Shown in pieces: positions 38,857 to 47,944 of a stretch of DNA of 64,000 nucleotides. Positions within the stretch are counted from its first letter, which is position 1; each line of letters begins with the position of its first letter. Made by a program: the position numbers and the translations under genes. Under the pieces are notes generated by a model. It was not told where the DNA came from, made no database searches, and worked only from the letters and a program-made list of their open reading frames with translations. The stretch covers positions 1,446,658 to 1,510,657 of the forward strand of contig NZ_PZJQ01000004.1 in assembly GCF_003206065.1 (NCBI RefSeq), given 5' to 3'. Origin of the DNA: Salinicola halimionae (GTDB taxonomy: Bacteria > Pseudomonadota > Gammaproteobacteria > Pseudomonadales > Halomonadaceae).

Positions 38857-39690
38857 TCAGTCCAGAAAGATGCCTAGCTCGTCGTCCGAACGCATGGTCT
38901 GCAGGATATCTTCATAAAGCGAGAGCAGATCCAGCGCCAGCGGTCGACGGACTTCTTTTGGCATCTCACCCAGCGCATGCTCTTCGCGCCGGCCACTGAC
39001 GATATTCTGGTAGAGACCAATCGCCAGGTGGACGGCGGCGGCGTACGCCGAGAATGGCATGGACGCCAGCGGCTTGCCCTGATACGTCAGCGCATTGCAG
39101 ATCGTCTGCGGAAAGCGCCAGAGACGCCCCAGCTCGGCACCCACTTCACTGAACGTGTAGCCGAACTGGTTGGCTTCCAGCTCGACCCGCGGGGCACCCT
39201 GACCCACCAACGCATCGATTCGCTGCATGGTGTCTGGATGCGCGATATGCATTAGCGCCGAGCCCACGTGATGCAGAATGCCACAGGTAAACGCGGTTTC
39301 CGGTGCTAGATCTTCCAACTGGCTATGACGCACGATCGTGCGACTGAGATTGGCAACCATGAACGACTCACGCCAGAACGCCTGGCGATCGAGACCGGGC
39401 ACCTCCTTGAGCATACCGACCATGCCCGAGGCGATCACAAGCGTGCGCACGCGATCAAAACCCAGCAGCAGCAAGGCATCGTCGATCGTTGCCACGTTTC
39501 GACCCACGCCATAGCGCACGGAGTTGGCAGAACGCAGCAGTTTCAGACTGAGACTGGGATCTTTACGAATGGTGGCCGAAACTCGATGGACACTGATCTT
39601 GTCGTTATCCAGACTGGCGATCAGCTCGATGACCACGGCGGGTACACTAGGTAACTGGTGAATATGTTCGAAAAGTGAATTCATTGGCAT
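38857..39690 (-). CDS. HDOD-domain signalling protein
   Basis: A 277-residue protein made almost wholly of an HDOD domain, a relative of HD phosphohydrolases usually without enzymatic activity and linked to signalling, motility or stress. It begins LFEHIHQLPSVPAVVIELIASL and has DPSLSLKLLRSANSVRYG, AFTCGILHHVGSALM and FSEVGAELGRLWRFP. Start at ATG 39690 with AGGAG seven bases upstream. Convergent with msrC, separated by two bases. The specific role is unknown. Confidence 0.85.
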   Translation of the reverse strand: MPMNSLFEHIHQLPSVPAVVIELIASLDNDKISVHRVSATIRKDPSLSLKLLRSANSVRYGVGRNVATIDDALLLLGFDRVRTLVIASGMVGMLKEVPGLDRQAFWRESFMVANLSRTIVRHSQLEDLAPETAFTCGILHHVGSALMHIAHPDTMQRIDALVGQGAPRVELEANQFGYTFSEVGAELGRLWRFPQTICNALTYQGKPLASMPFSAYAAAVHLAIGLYQNIVSGRREEHALGEMPKEVRRPLALDLLSLYEDILQTMRSDDELGIFLD

Positions 39691-39783
39691 GGTCGACTCC
39701 TGCTTTACCCCCATGTTATCGACCGCTCTACCAAAAGTCGTGGGATCCAGTTCAGAAGCACGGCTCTTGGCAAACCGACGAAC

Positions 39784-39812
39784 AAAAAAATCCCGCCGGC
39801 TATCCGGCGGGA
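39784..39812 (-). terminator. Rho-independent terminator of the glycerol ABC operon
   Basis: TCCCGCCGG/CCGGCGGGA hairpin with a four-base loop; on the minus strand it is followed by a run of T residues. It lies about 60 bases past the glpV stop. Confidence 0.88.
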
Positions 39813-39870
39813 AAGTCGCCGCCCTGGCGACATGAAAGCCTATGTGCAGCGCTGGACGCGGGTATTTCTC

Positions 39871-41625
39871 TCAGCTCTTCTGCCAGGACTCGACCATCTC
39901 GTCATACGGAACGGTCTTGCCTTGTGGCTTCTCGTTGTCGAGCTTTGGCTTGGGCGCGCCGGGCTGATCCAGCCAATACTGCGCATCGCGGGGTTCGTTC
40001 AGTTTCGGTCCGCACTGTGGCTGGACGTCGGCGCGCTCCAGACGCTCCATGATCCGATCCTGAGCATCGGCCAGCCCATCCAACGCCTGCTGTGCACTTG
40101 TCTCGCCACTGACCGCCTGGGAAATATACTGCCACCATAGCTGCGCAAGCTTGGGATAGTCCGGCACATTGGTGCCGGTCGGCGACCATTGCAGTCGCGC
40201 CGGGCTACGATAGAACTCGACCAGGCCACCCAGTTTCGGCGCGGCTTCGGTCATTGCCTCCGACTGGATGTCGGACTCGCGAATCGGCGTCAGCCCCACC
40301 AGCGTCTTGTGCAGGGAGACCGTCTTAGAAGTCACGAACTGCGCGTAGAGCCATGCGGCGAGGCGATTCTTCTCTGGCGTCGACTTCATGAAGGTCCAGG
40401 ATCCGACATCCTGATATCCCTTCTTCATGCCATCCTCCCAGTAGGGCCCGACCGGCGAGGGCGCCATTCGCCACTTGGGCGTGCCATCCTCGTTGACCAC
40501 CGGCAGGCCTTTCTGGGTCATATCGGCGGTGAAAGCGGTATACCAGAAGATCTGCTGTGCCACGTTCCCCTGTGCCGGTACCGGCCCCGCTTCCGAGAAC
40601 GTCATGCCCTGGGCCTCTGGTGGCGCATAGGCGTGCAGCCAGTCGATGTACTTTTGGGTCGCAAACACCGCAGCCGGACCATTGGTCGCCCCGCCGCGTG
40701 TCACGTTCGAGCCGACCGGATGACAATCTTCGACCCGAATCCCCCACTCGTCGACCGGCAGCCCATTGGGTATGCCCTTGTCACCGGCCCCGGCCATGGA
40801 GAACCAGGCATCGGTAAATCGCCAGCCCAGCGAGGGATCCTTCTTGCCGTAATCCATATGTCCATAGACACGCTGACCATCGATGTCGTGGACGTCGTTG
40901 GTAAAGAAGTCGGCGATGTCCTCATAAGCCGACCAGTTCACCGGGACGCCCAGTTCGTAGCCATACTTTTTCTTGAAGCGCGCCTTGAGATCAGGGTCGT
41001 CGAACCAGTCGGCGCGGAACCAGTAAAGGTTGGCGAACTGCTGATCGGGCAACTGATAGACTTTGCCATCGGGACCCGTGGTGAAAGACAACCCGATGAA
41101 ATCATCGAGATCCAGCGTCGGCGAAGTAACCTCAGCCCCCTCACCCTCGATCATGTCGGAGATCGGCACTACCTTACCGTACCGAAAATGCGTTCCGATC
41201 AGATCGGAATCATTGACGTAGGCATCGTAGATGTTGCGTCCAGACTGCATCTGCGTCTGGAGTTTTTCGATCACATCGCCCTCTTGCAACAGGTCATGTT
41301 TCAACTGGATGCCGGTAATTTCGCTGAAGGCGCGAGCCAGTACCTCGGATTCGTATTTGTGCGTCGTGAGCGTTTCCGAGACAACGTTGATCTGCATGCC
41401 CCGAAATGGCTTGGCGGCATCGATGAACCACTGCATTTCCGACATCTGCTGCTCGGGTGTGAGCGTCGATGTGGTGAACTCGTCGCCCAGCCAGCGCTGG
41501 GCGGCATCCTGGTATTGATCGGCGATCGCGGTCCCCGAGACAGCCATCAGACCCGCGAGGCTGAACCCGATTCCGACGCTCAACGGCGTGCGGCGAGGCG
41601 ATCTGGCATGCTTGATATCGAACAT
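39871..41625 (-). CDS. glpV: Glycerol ABC transporter substrate-binding protein (GlpV type)
   Basis: Periplasmic binding protein of a sugar-family importer. The 584 residues start with a Tat/Sec-like region (ARSPRRTPLS followed by IGFSLAGLMAVSGTAIADQ). Family 1 solute-binding features include YESEVLARAFSEITGIQLKHDLL, QLPDQQFANLYWFRADWF and GSWTFMKST. The unusual length, beyond the typical 400-450, agrees with the GlpV-type protein of Rhizobium leguminosarum. It is last in a six-gene minus-strand operon (glpS, T, P, Q, U, V). Glycerol as substrate is inferred from gene order and adjacent glpR and glpD. Confidence 0.86.
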   Translation of the reverse strand: MFDIKHARSPRRTPLSVGIGFSLAGLMAVSGTAIADQYQDAAQRWLGDEFTTSTLTPEQQMSEMQWFIDAAKPFRGMQINVVSETLTTHKYESEVLARAFSEITGIQLKHDLLQEGDVIEKLQTQMQSGRNIYDAYVNDSDLIGTHFRYGKVVPISDMIEGEGAEVTSPTLDLDDFIGLSFTTGPDGKVYQLPDQQFANLYWFRADWFDDPDLKARFKKKYGYELGVPVNWSAYEDIADFFTNDVHDIDGQRVYGHMDYGKKDPSLGWRFTDAWFSMAGAGDKGIPNGLPVDEWGIRVEDCHPVGSNVTRGGATNGPAAVFATQKYIDWLHAYAPPEAQGMTFSEAGPVPAQGNVAQQIFWYTAFTADMTQKGLPVVNEDGTPKWRMAPSPVGPYWEDGMKKGYQDVGSWTFMKSTPEKNRLAAWLYAQFVTSKTVSLHKTLVGLTPIRESDIQSEAMTEAAPKLGGLVEFYRSPARLQWSPTGTNVPDYPKLAQLWWQYISQAVSGETSAQQALDGLADAQDRIMERLERADVQPQCGPKLNEPRDAQYWLDQPGAPKPKLDNEKPQGKTVPYDEMVESWQKS

Positions 41626-41694
41626 AGCGTTAACCCTCGTTGTTATCCTGTCGTGGCGCTATCCGGTGATGATCGATGATCCCTGGTCAGTGCA

Positions 41695-41967
41695 TTACCC
41701 CCATTTCATGATGATGACCATTCCTACCACGCAGACCCCCGTGGCGATCCAGAGCGGCCAGTCGGTTAAAGCCAGCAACAGCAGATGCCCATAAGCCGAT
41801 GCCAGCAAGCCAATGAACAGCCGGTCGCCGCGTGAGGTCGTCAGCGGCAGAAACCCCTTGCGTTCGTGTCCCGGCGATACGGTCTGCCAGACGGTCATCG
41901 CGACTAGCAGCAACGCGATCCCCACAAAGAACAGTGCCGTTGGCAGTGTCCAGGCCATCCAACCCAT
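41695..41967 (-). CDS. glpU: Small membrane protein of the glycerol transporter (DUF2160, GlpU type)
   Basis: A 90-residue protein with hydrophobic segments LPTALFFVGIALLLVAMTVW near the N-terminus, LFIGLLASAYGHLLLLAL and WIATGVCVVGMVIIMKWG, so about three membrane helices. Proteins of this DUF accompany glycerol-type ABC transporters; its role is unproven. GGGGAG ribosome site. It lies between the permease gene and glpV. Confidence 0.82.
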   Translation of the reverse strand: MGWMAWTLPTALFFVGIALLLVAMTVWQTVSPGHERKGFLPLTTSRGDRLFIGLLASAYGHLLLLALTDWPLWIATGVCVVGMVIIMKWG

Positions 41968-41995
41968 GGCTGTCTCCCCTTTCTGACAAATCGGA

Positions 41996-42796
41996 TCAGA
42001 CGCGCCCCAGGGCGAAGCCCTTGGCCACGTGATTACGCACGAAGTAGATCACTGCGATACCGGGCAACAGTGCAACCACGCCTGCTGCTGCCAGCACGCC
42101 CCAGTCGATGCCAGAGGCCGATACCGTGCGGGTCATCTGCGATACGATCGGCTTGGCGTCGACCGAAGTCAGAGTCCGCGCCAGCAGCAGCTCGACCCAC
42201 GAGAACATGAAGCAGAAAAAAGCCGTGACGCCGATGCCCGGTCGGATCATCGGCAGAAAGATACGAACGAAGAACTTGGGAAAGGTATAGCCGTCGATAT
42301 AGGCCGTCTCGTCGATCTCCTTCGGCACCGATGACATGAACCCCTCGAGAATCCAGACCGCCAACGGCACATTGAACAGGCAGTGCGCCAGCGCTACCGC
42401 GATCGGGGTATCGAACAGGCCTACTGCGGAATAGAGCTGGAAGAACGGCAGCAGAAATACCGCCGGCGGGGCCATTCGATTGGTCAACAGCCAGAAGAAC
42501 ATGTGCTTATCGCCCAGGAAGCGATAACGCGAGAACGCGTAGGCTGCCGGTAATGCGACCATCAGCGAGATCACCATGTTCATCGACACGTAGCTGAGCG
42601 AATTGAGATAGCTCGTGTACCAGGTCGGCTCGGTGAAGATGACCCGGTAGTTGTCGAGCGTGGGCGTGGTTGGCCAAAGCGTGAGCCCGCCGAGAATTTC
42701 CCGATTCGACTTGAACGACATGTTGACGAGCCAGTAGATCGGCACCAGCACGAACAGTAGATAGACCAGCATCACCAGACTCTTGCGTACTCTCAT
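41996..42796 (-). CDS. glpQ: Glycerol ABC transporter permease (GlpQ type)
   Basis: A 266-residue MalG-like permease with about six membrane helices. The coupling-loop EAA motif is EGFMSSVPKEIDETAYIDGYTFPKFFVRIFLPMIRPG. The N-terminus VRKSLVMLVYLLFVLVPIYWLVNMSFK is a signal-anchor helix. Seven bases separate it from the second permease gene. Named after the Rhizobium operon; it is unrelated to E. coli glpQ phosphodiesterase. Confidence 0.88.
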   Translation of the reverse strand: MRVRKSLVMLVYLLFVLVPIYWLVNMSFKSNREILGGLTLWPTTPTLDNYRVIFTEPTWYTSYLNSLSYVSMNMVISLMVALPAAYAFSRYRFLGDKHMFFWLLTNRMAPPAVFLLPFFQLYSAVGLFDTPIAVALAHCLFNVPLAVWILEGFMSSVPKEIDETAYIDGYTFPKFFVRIFLPMIRPGIGVTAFFCFMFSWVELLLARTLTSVDAKPIVSQMTRTVSASGIDWGVLAAAGVVALLPGIAVIYFVRNHVAKGFALGRV

Positions 42797-42803
42797 GATG
42801 GCG

Positions 42804-43667
42804 TCATCCCTTGTCGTCGTTATGGGTCATGGCGGTGTAGAACACCCAGGTCACCAGCAAGATGATCAGGAAATAAATCAGCGAGAATGCCGCCGCTCGG
42901 CCCAGGTCGAACTGCCCCAGCGCCATCTGGGTCAACGTCTGGCTGAGGAAGGTGGTTGCCGTACCCGGTCCGCCGCCGGTGAGTACGAACGGCTCCGTAT
43001 AGATCATGAAGCTGTCCATGAAGCGCAACATGACCGCGATCAACAGCACGTTCTTGAGCTTCGGCAACTGAATGAACCGGAAGACCGCCCAGTGGGAAGC
43101 GCGGTCGATTCGCGCCGCCTGATAGTAGACATCGGGGATCGAACGCAGCCCGGAGTAGCACAGCAGTGCCACCAGCGACGTCCAGTGCCAGACATCCATG
43201 ATCAGCACGGTCGCCCAAGCGTCCCGAGGATTGGAGGCGTAGTTGTAATCGAGCCCTATGCTATTGAGGATCCAGCCATAGAGGCCAATGTCCTCCCGCC
43301 CGATGATCTGCCAGATAGTGCCAACCACGTTCCATGGCACCAGCAGCGGCAATGACAGCAGGATCAAACTCACCGGCACCCCCAAGCCCCGCCGCGGCAT
43401 CGATAGCGCGACGATGATGCCCAACGGCACTTCGATGACAAGGACGCAGAGGGAATAGACGAACTGTCGCAACAGCGAGTCCAGCAATCTGGGGTCGGCA
43501 AGAATCTCTCGATACCACTCGGTGCCCACGAAATAGCGCGTATTCGGGTCGAAGATGTCCTGTATCGAATAGTTGACGACCGTCATCATCGGAATGATGG
43601 CGCTGAAGGCGACGAGCGCGAAAACCGGTAGCACCAGCCACCACGCCTTGTTGTTATAGGTTTTCAT
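42804..43667 (-). CDS. glpP: Glycerol ABC transporter permease (GlpP type)
   Basis: A 287-residue MalF-like permease with an EAA region SGLRSIPDVYYQAARIDRA and six or so helices (WWLVLPVFALVAFSAIIPM, FVYSLCVLVIEVPLGIIVAL). ATG 43667 follows GGAGGGA and lies within the last codons of the ATPase gene upstream, a 14-base overlap that couples translation. Partner of the following permease. Confidence 0.88.
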   Translation of the reverse strand: MKTYNNKAWWLVLPVFALVAFSAIIPMMTVVNYSIQDIFDPNTRYFVGTEWYREILADPRLLDSLLRQFVYSLCVLVIEVPLGIIVALSMPRRGLGVPVSLILLSLPLLVPWNVVGTIWQIIGREDIGLYGWILNSIGLDYNYASNPRDAWATVLIMDVWHWTSLVALLCYSGLRSIPDVYYQAARIDRASHWAVFRFIQLPKLKNVLLIAVMLRFMDSFMIYTEPFVLTGGGPGTATTFLSQTLTQMALGQFDLGRAAAFSLIYFLIILLVTWVFYTAMTHNDDKG

Positions 43668-44766
43668 GCGTTCCCTCCACCAGCCGATCATCGACGTAGA
43701 AACGCTGCCAAGCCGCGGGGAAAGACAGCCCGACTCTTCCTTCCGGCACGACTTGCTCTTCGCCGATTCGCACTTTGATCACCCGTGCCGACGGCGTATC
43801 GAGACACACATCGACGATCTTGAAGGTACCCTGGTCCTGAATCAGGTCGACGTGCCCATGCAGGATTGCGTTCTCGGGCGTCACGAGCTGCACGAACTCC
43901 GGACGGATGCCGATCTGCAGACGCTCGGCTTTCACCTGACGCAGTTGCGTTACGATCGTGTCGGCAACAGCCAATGCACGGCCCTCGAATTCGACACCGG
44001 AGGTTCCCAGACTGATATCGAGAAAGTTCATGCCGGGGCTGCCGATGAAGTAACCCACGAACGTATGTTGCGGATTCTCGAACAGCTCCCTCGGCGTGCC
44101 GAACTGGACGATCTGGCCCTGGTACATCACCGCAATCTTGTCTGCGAATGTGGACGCTTCGAGCTGGTCGTGGGTGACGTAGACCATCGTCACATTGAAT
44201 CGTTGGTGAATTTCCTTGAGCTTTCGCCGCAGCCGCCACTTGAGTTGCGGATCAATCACTGTCAGCGGCTCGTCGAACAGAATGGCCGCTACATCGTCAC
44301 GGACCAGGCCCCGTCCCATCGACACCTTCTGCTTTTCATCCGCCGTCAGATTCTGCGCCTTGCGGTTCAATAACGGCTCGATCTCCAGCGCCTCGGCCAC
44401 CTCCCGCACCCGAAGATCGATACGCTCGCGGGAATGCCCCTGATTGCGCAGGGGAAACGCCAGATTTTGGAAGACGGTCATGGTGTCGTAGACCACCGGA
44501 AACTGAAAAACCTGGGCGATATTGCGCTGCTGCGGGGTGAGGTCGTTGACCGATTTGCCGTCGTAAAGCACGCGACCCTCAGAGGGCGTCAACAACCCGG
44601 AAATAATGTTGAGCAACGTACTCTTGCCACAGCCGGAGGGGCCCAGCAATGCATAAGCCCCGCCCTGCTCCCACACGTGTTCCATTCGCCGTAGGGCGTA
44701 GTCGGCAGGTTCCGAAGGAGCGCTATGGTAGCTATGCGCCAACTGCTCCAGGCGAATTTCCGCCAT
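43654..44766 (-). CDS. glpT: Glycerol ABC transporter ATP-binding protein (GlpT type)
   Basis: A 370-residue MalK-like ATPase. Walker A is GPSGCGKSTLLNI near residue 40; the signature region reads LNRKAQNLTADEKQKVSMGRGLV, where LTADEKQ replaces LSGGQ. Walker B is AILFDEPLTVIDP. The C-terminal OB-fold domain (RLQIGIRPEFVQLVT) follows. I start at ATG 44766 (MAEIRLEQL), 11 bases after the partner ATPase stop; the open frame continues far upstream as an artefact. Rhizobium naming, unrelated to the E. coli GlpT antiporter. Confidence 0.87.
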   Translation of the reverse strand: MAEIRLEQLAHSYHSAPSEPADYALRRMEHVWEQGGAYALLGPSGCGKSTLLNIISGLLTPSEGRVLYDGKSVNDLTPQQRNIAQVFQFPVVYDTMTVFQNLAFPLRNQGHSRERIDLRVREVAEALEIEPLLNRKAQNLTADEKQKVSMGRGLVRDDVAAILFDEPLTVIDPQLKWRLRRKLKEIHQRFNVTMVYVTHDQLEASTFADKIAVMYQGQIVQFGTPRELFENPQHTFVGYFIGSPGMNFLDISLGTSGVEFEGRALAVADTIVTQLRQVKAERLQIGIRPEFVQLVTPENAILHGHVDLIQDQGTFKIVDVCLDTPSARVIKVRIGEEQVVPEGRVGLSFPAAWQRFYVDDRLVEGTHENL

Positions 44767-44777
44767 GTCTGGTCTCC

Positions 44778-45875
<1,098 letters not shown>

Positions 45876-46227
45876 GAGTGGCGCCGTTCCCGTTTTCTCT
45901 TCCGAGCATCCTAGAACACTCGTTTTATAAAGCTATACGACGAAAAAAGGATAAAGCGGCGACTATAAAAACGATTCTCTATTTACCTGTTTTTATTGCC
46001 TTTAAAATAGCTGCAACCTTAGTCTCAACCACTAATGTCCTACACGCGACGGTCCTTGAAGAGAGTCCCGAAAAGACTTGAAGAGAATGAGGCAGGCCAA
46101 CAGTGCAGGCTTAGCGGCTATCGATTGTTCGCAATTCAACATTCGCGGCAGAAATCGAATGGCAACGGCGAGCACGCTGAAGCGTTCTTTCAGCCGTGCC
46201 TCGGAGTCGGGCGTGAAAATACGGACA
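45876..46227. other. AT-richer leader region of the glycerol ABC operon
   Basis: About 350 bases between glpS and the tRNA terminator, richer in A and T than the neighbourhood around 45900-46030, as expected for a promoter. Half-sites resembling GlpR targets (CGTTTTAT, CGACGAAAA) occur but do not form a clear palindrome. No gene is supported. Confidence 0.4.
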
Positions 46228-46256
46228 TAAAAAAACCCCAAGCGTAGCTCGGGGTT
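46228..46256 (-). terminator. Rho-independent terminator of the tRNA-Val pair
   Basis: Minus-strand stem ACCCCGAGC / GCTTGGGGT with short loop and a TTTTTT run, starting just after the 3' end of the second tRNA. Confidence 0.85.
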
Positions 46257-46262
46257 CGAATC

Positions 46263-46339
46263 TGGTAGGACCAAGCGGATTTGAACCGCTGACCTCCACG
46301 ATGTCAACGTGGCGCTCTAACCAACTGAGCTATGGTCCT
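46263..46339 (-). tRNA. tRNA-Val (anticodon GAC)
   Basis: 77 nt including an encoded CCA. Minus-strand sequence begins AGGACCATAGCTCAGTTGG; the anticodon arm reads CCACGTTGACATCGTGG with anticodon GAC, and the T arm contains GGTTCAAATCC. The acceptor stem AGGACCA/TGGTCCT pairs fully. Second of two tandem copies in transcription order; differs from its neighbour at the last acceptor pair (A-T here). Confidence 0.95.
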
Positions 46340-46366
46340 GTAGGCGTTATCACAAATTCATCTGAT

Positions 46367-46443
46367 TGGTAGGACCGAGCGGATTTGAACCGCTGACCTC
46401 CACGATGTCAACGTGGCGCTCTAACCAACTGAGCTACGGTCCT
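46367..46443 (-). tRNA. tRNA-Val (anticodon GAC)
   Basis: 77 nt including CCA, same anticodon loop as its neighbour. Acceptor stem AGGACCG/CGGTCCT, so the seventh pair is G-C instead of A-T, a compensated change. A promoter candidate lies upstream at 46482-46509, so this copy is first in the transcript. Confidence 0.95.
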
Positions 46444-46955
46444 GCAGACGCTGCGGCAACTCGCCGTGACAACGGATGCGAATTCTACCCGGGCAGGCGC
46501 GGAATGCAACCCTCCAGTAATAAAAAAAAGCACGCCAACTACCTGTCACACCGACACAATTCGTTTTCAGGCGACGACCCAGCTTTTCGAGCGGCAGAAC
46601 CACGGTACACCGCCAGTGTTTCGCGAATCGCTGAAGCATCGCCTTCAAACCGGTAAACGAAGGCTATCGGAGAGGAAAAGGCCTAGAGGCTTTTCAATGC
46701 GGCCTACTCGTTTTCCGGCAACGCTGTATCACTGCCCTTAATCACTCTCCCGGTCAAAAAGTTCGCTTCAAGGCCATTGAAGCGGTTTTATTTTTCGTTT
46801 TTCAACAACACGTGTTCGATTTACAACAATTAGACCAAGGTCGAACGCATATCGGCCTTTTTACCCCAAACCAGAGCAACGGCAAGGCGTTAGGCTTTGG
46901 TAAACTGCTTTCATCAATACGAAGAATAGCCATCGGGCCGCGGCAGGGAATCAAC
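46444..46955. other. Intergenic region between tRNA-Val and glpR
   Basis: About 510 bases without a supported gene. It contains the tRNA promoter candidate and AT-rich sequence near 46780-46830 upstream of glpR, with GlpR-like half-sites TTTTCG (46792-46797) and TGTTCG (46813-46818). The open frame continues upstream of glpR to 46812 but lacks resemblance to the family there. Confidence 0.4.
46482..46509 (-). promoter_or_regulatory. Candidate promoter of the tRNA-Val pair
   Basis: TTGCAT and TAGAAT are 16 bases apart on the minus strand, about 40 bases upstream of the first tRNA. The -10 matches 5 of 6 positions; the -35 is weaker. Confidence 0.4.
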
Positions 46956-47762
46956 ATGACACAGCAAGAGCGTCACGAAGCCATCGTCGAGCTAGTCAAG
47001 CGTCAGGGCTACGCATCGATCGAACAGCTCGCGAGAGACTTCGATGTGACACCCCAGACGGTTCGCCGAGACCTCAATCAATTGGCAGAGGAAGGTGTCG
47101 TCAAGCGCGTTCACGGTGGCGTCGGGCTCGAGTCGAGTACCGTCAACACTGCCTATCACACACGCAAAACGTTGAATCTGGATGCCAAACGGCGTATCGC
47201 CGAGATGCTCGCGAGTCATATCCCCGACTCCTCATCCCTGTTCATCAACATCGGCACCAGTAATGAGTTCATCGCCGAAGCGCTATGCCATCACACCGGA
47301 CTGGAGGTCATAACCAACAACCTAAACGTGGCCGCCATTCTCCAGCACAAGACAGACTTCAACGTCATCGTCGCCGGCGGTCAGGTCCGTTCCCGCGACG
47401 GCGGTATCATCGGCGAAGCCACCATCGACTTCATCAACCAATTCAAGGTGGACTACGGCATCATCGGCATCAGCGGTATCGATGGCGATGGTTCATTGCT
47501 GGAGTTCGATTATCAGGAAGTTCGCGTTGCCCAGGCGATCTTGCGCAATTCTCGAAAAGTCTTTTTGGCAGCTGACCATTCGAAGTTCCATCGCAATGCT
47601 GTGGTACGCCAAGGCAACCTCAGCCAGATCAACGCCTTTTTCACCGACCGCCAGCCACCGGACGCTTTGCGTCGGCTGATGCGAGAACATGATGTCTCGC
47701 TATACGTCGCGGATCCCTCGATGCCTGCCGACATCGAAGCCGTTACCGCCAAAGTCGGCTGA
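46956..47762 (+). CDS. glpR: Glycerol-3-phosphate regulon repressor GlpR (DeoR family)
   Basis: A 268-residue repressor expected to release DNA when glycerol 3-phosphate is present. The N-terminal HTH is [38 protein letters not shown]. The sugar-phosphate-binding domain includes [25 protein letters not shown] and [20 protein letters not shown], typical of GlpR. ATG 46956 follows AGGGAA. Ends at a terminator at 47785. Upstream of glpD and divergent from the glycerol transporter, both likely targets. Confidence 0.92.
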   Translation: MTQQERHEAIVELVKRQGYASIEQLARDFDVTPQTVRRDLNQLAEEGVVKRVHGGVGLESSTVNTAYHTRKTLNLDAKRRIAEMLASHIPDSSSLFINIGTSNEFIAEALCHHTGLEVITNNLNVAAILQHKTDFNVIVAGGQVRSRDGGIIGEATIDFINQFKVDYGIIGISGIDGDGSLLEFDYQEVRVAQAILRNSRKVFLAADHSKFHRNAVVRQGNLSQINAFFTDRQPPDALRRLMREHDVSLYVADPSMPADIEAVTAKVG

Positions 47763-47784
47763 TGCTGTCGAACTCTTCTACGGA

Positions 47785-47808
47785 GCCGGCCCAGCGCCGG
47801 CTTTTTTG
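47785..47808 (+). terminator. Rho-independent terminator after glpR
   Basis: GCCGGC/GCCGGC hairpin with a five-base loop and a TTTTTT tail, about 20 bases after the glpR stop. Confidence 0.85.
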
Positions 47809-47896
47809 TGATTAGTCATGCCTCTTCGCATTCGGTCCTCCCCAATTGGTCTACATCGGCACCCCGTCGCTATTGATGTTCGGAAGTGATTAATCT

Positions 47897-47914
47897 ATTT
47901 TCGAAACCGAACAT
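47897..47914 (+). promoter_or_regulatory. Candidate GlpR operator upstream of glpD
   Basis: ATTTTCGAAACCGAACAT is an imperfect inverted repeat of TTTTCG and CGAACA, similar to GlpR-type half-sites. Another TGTTCGG half-site lies at 47877-47883. Located 30 bases before the glpD start. Confidence 0.45.
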
Positions 47915-47944
47915 ATCTATTTCATCACCTTCCCGGGGGACATC

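Noticed and set aside
40189-41679. A 496-codon open frame opposite glpV.
   Set aside because: It mirrors the GC-rich codon bias of glpV on the other strand, resembles no family and has no ribosome site.
46032-46307. A 91-codon minus-strand frame.
   Set aside because: Overlaps a tRNA gene and its terminator, and lacks support.
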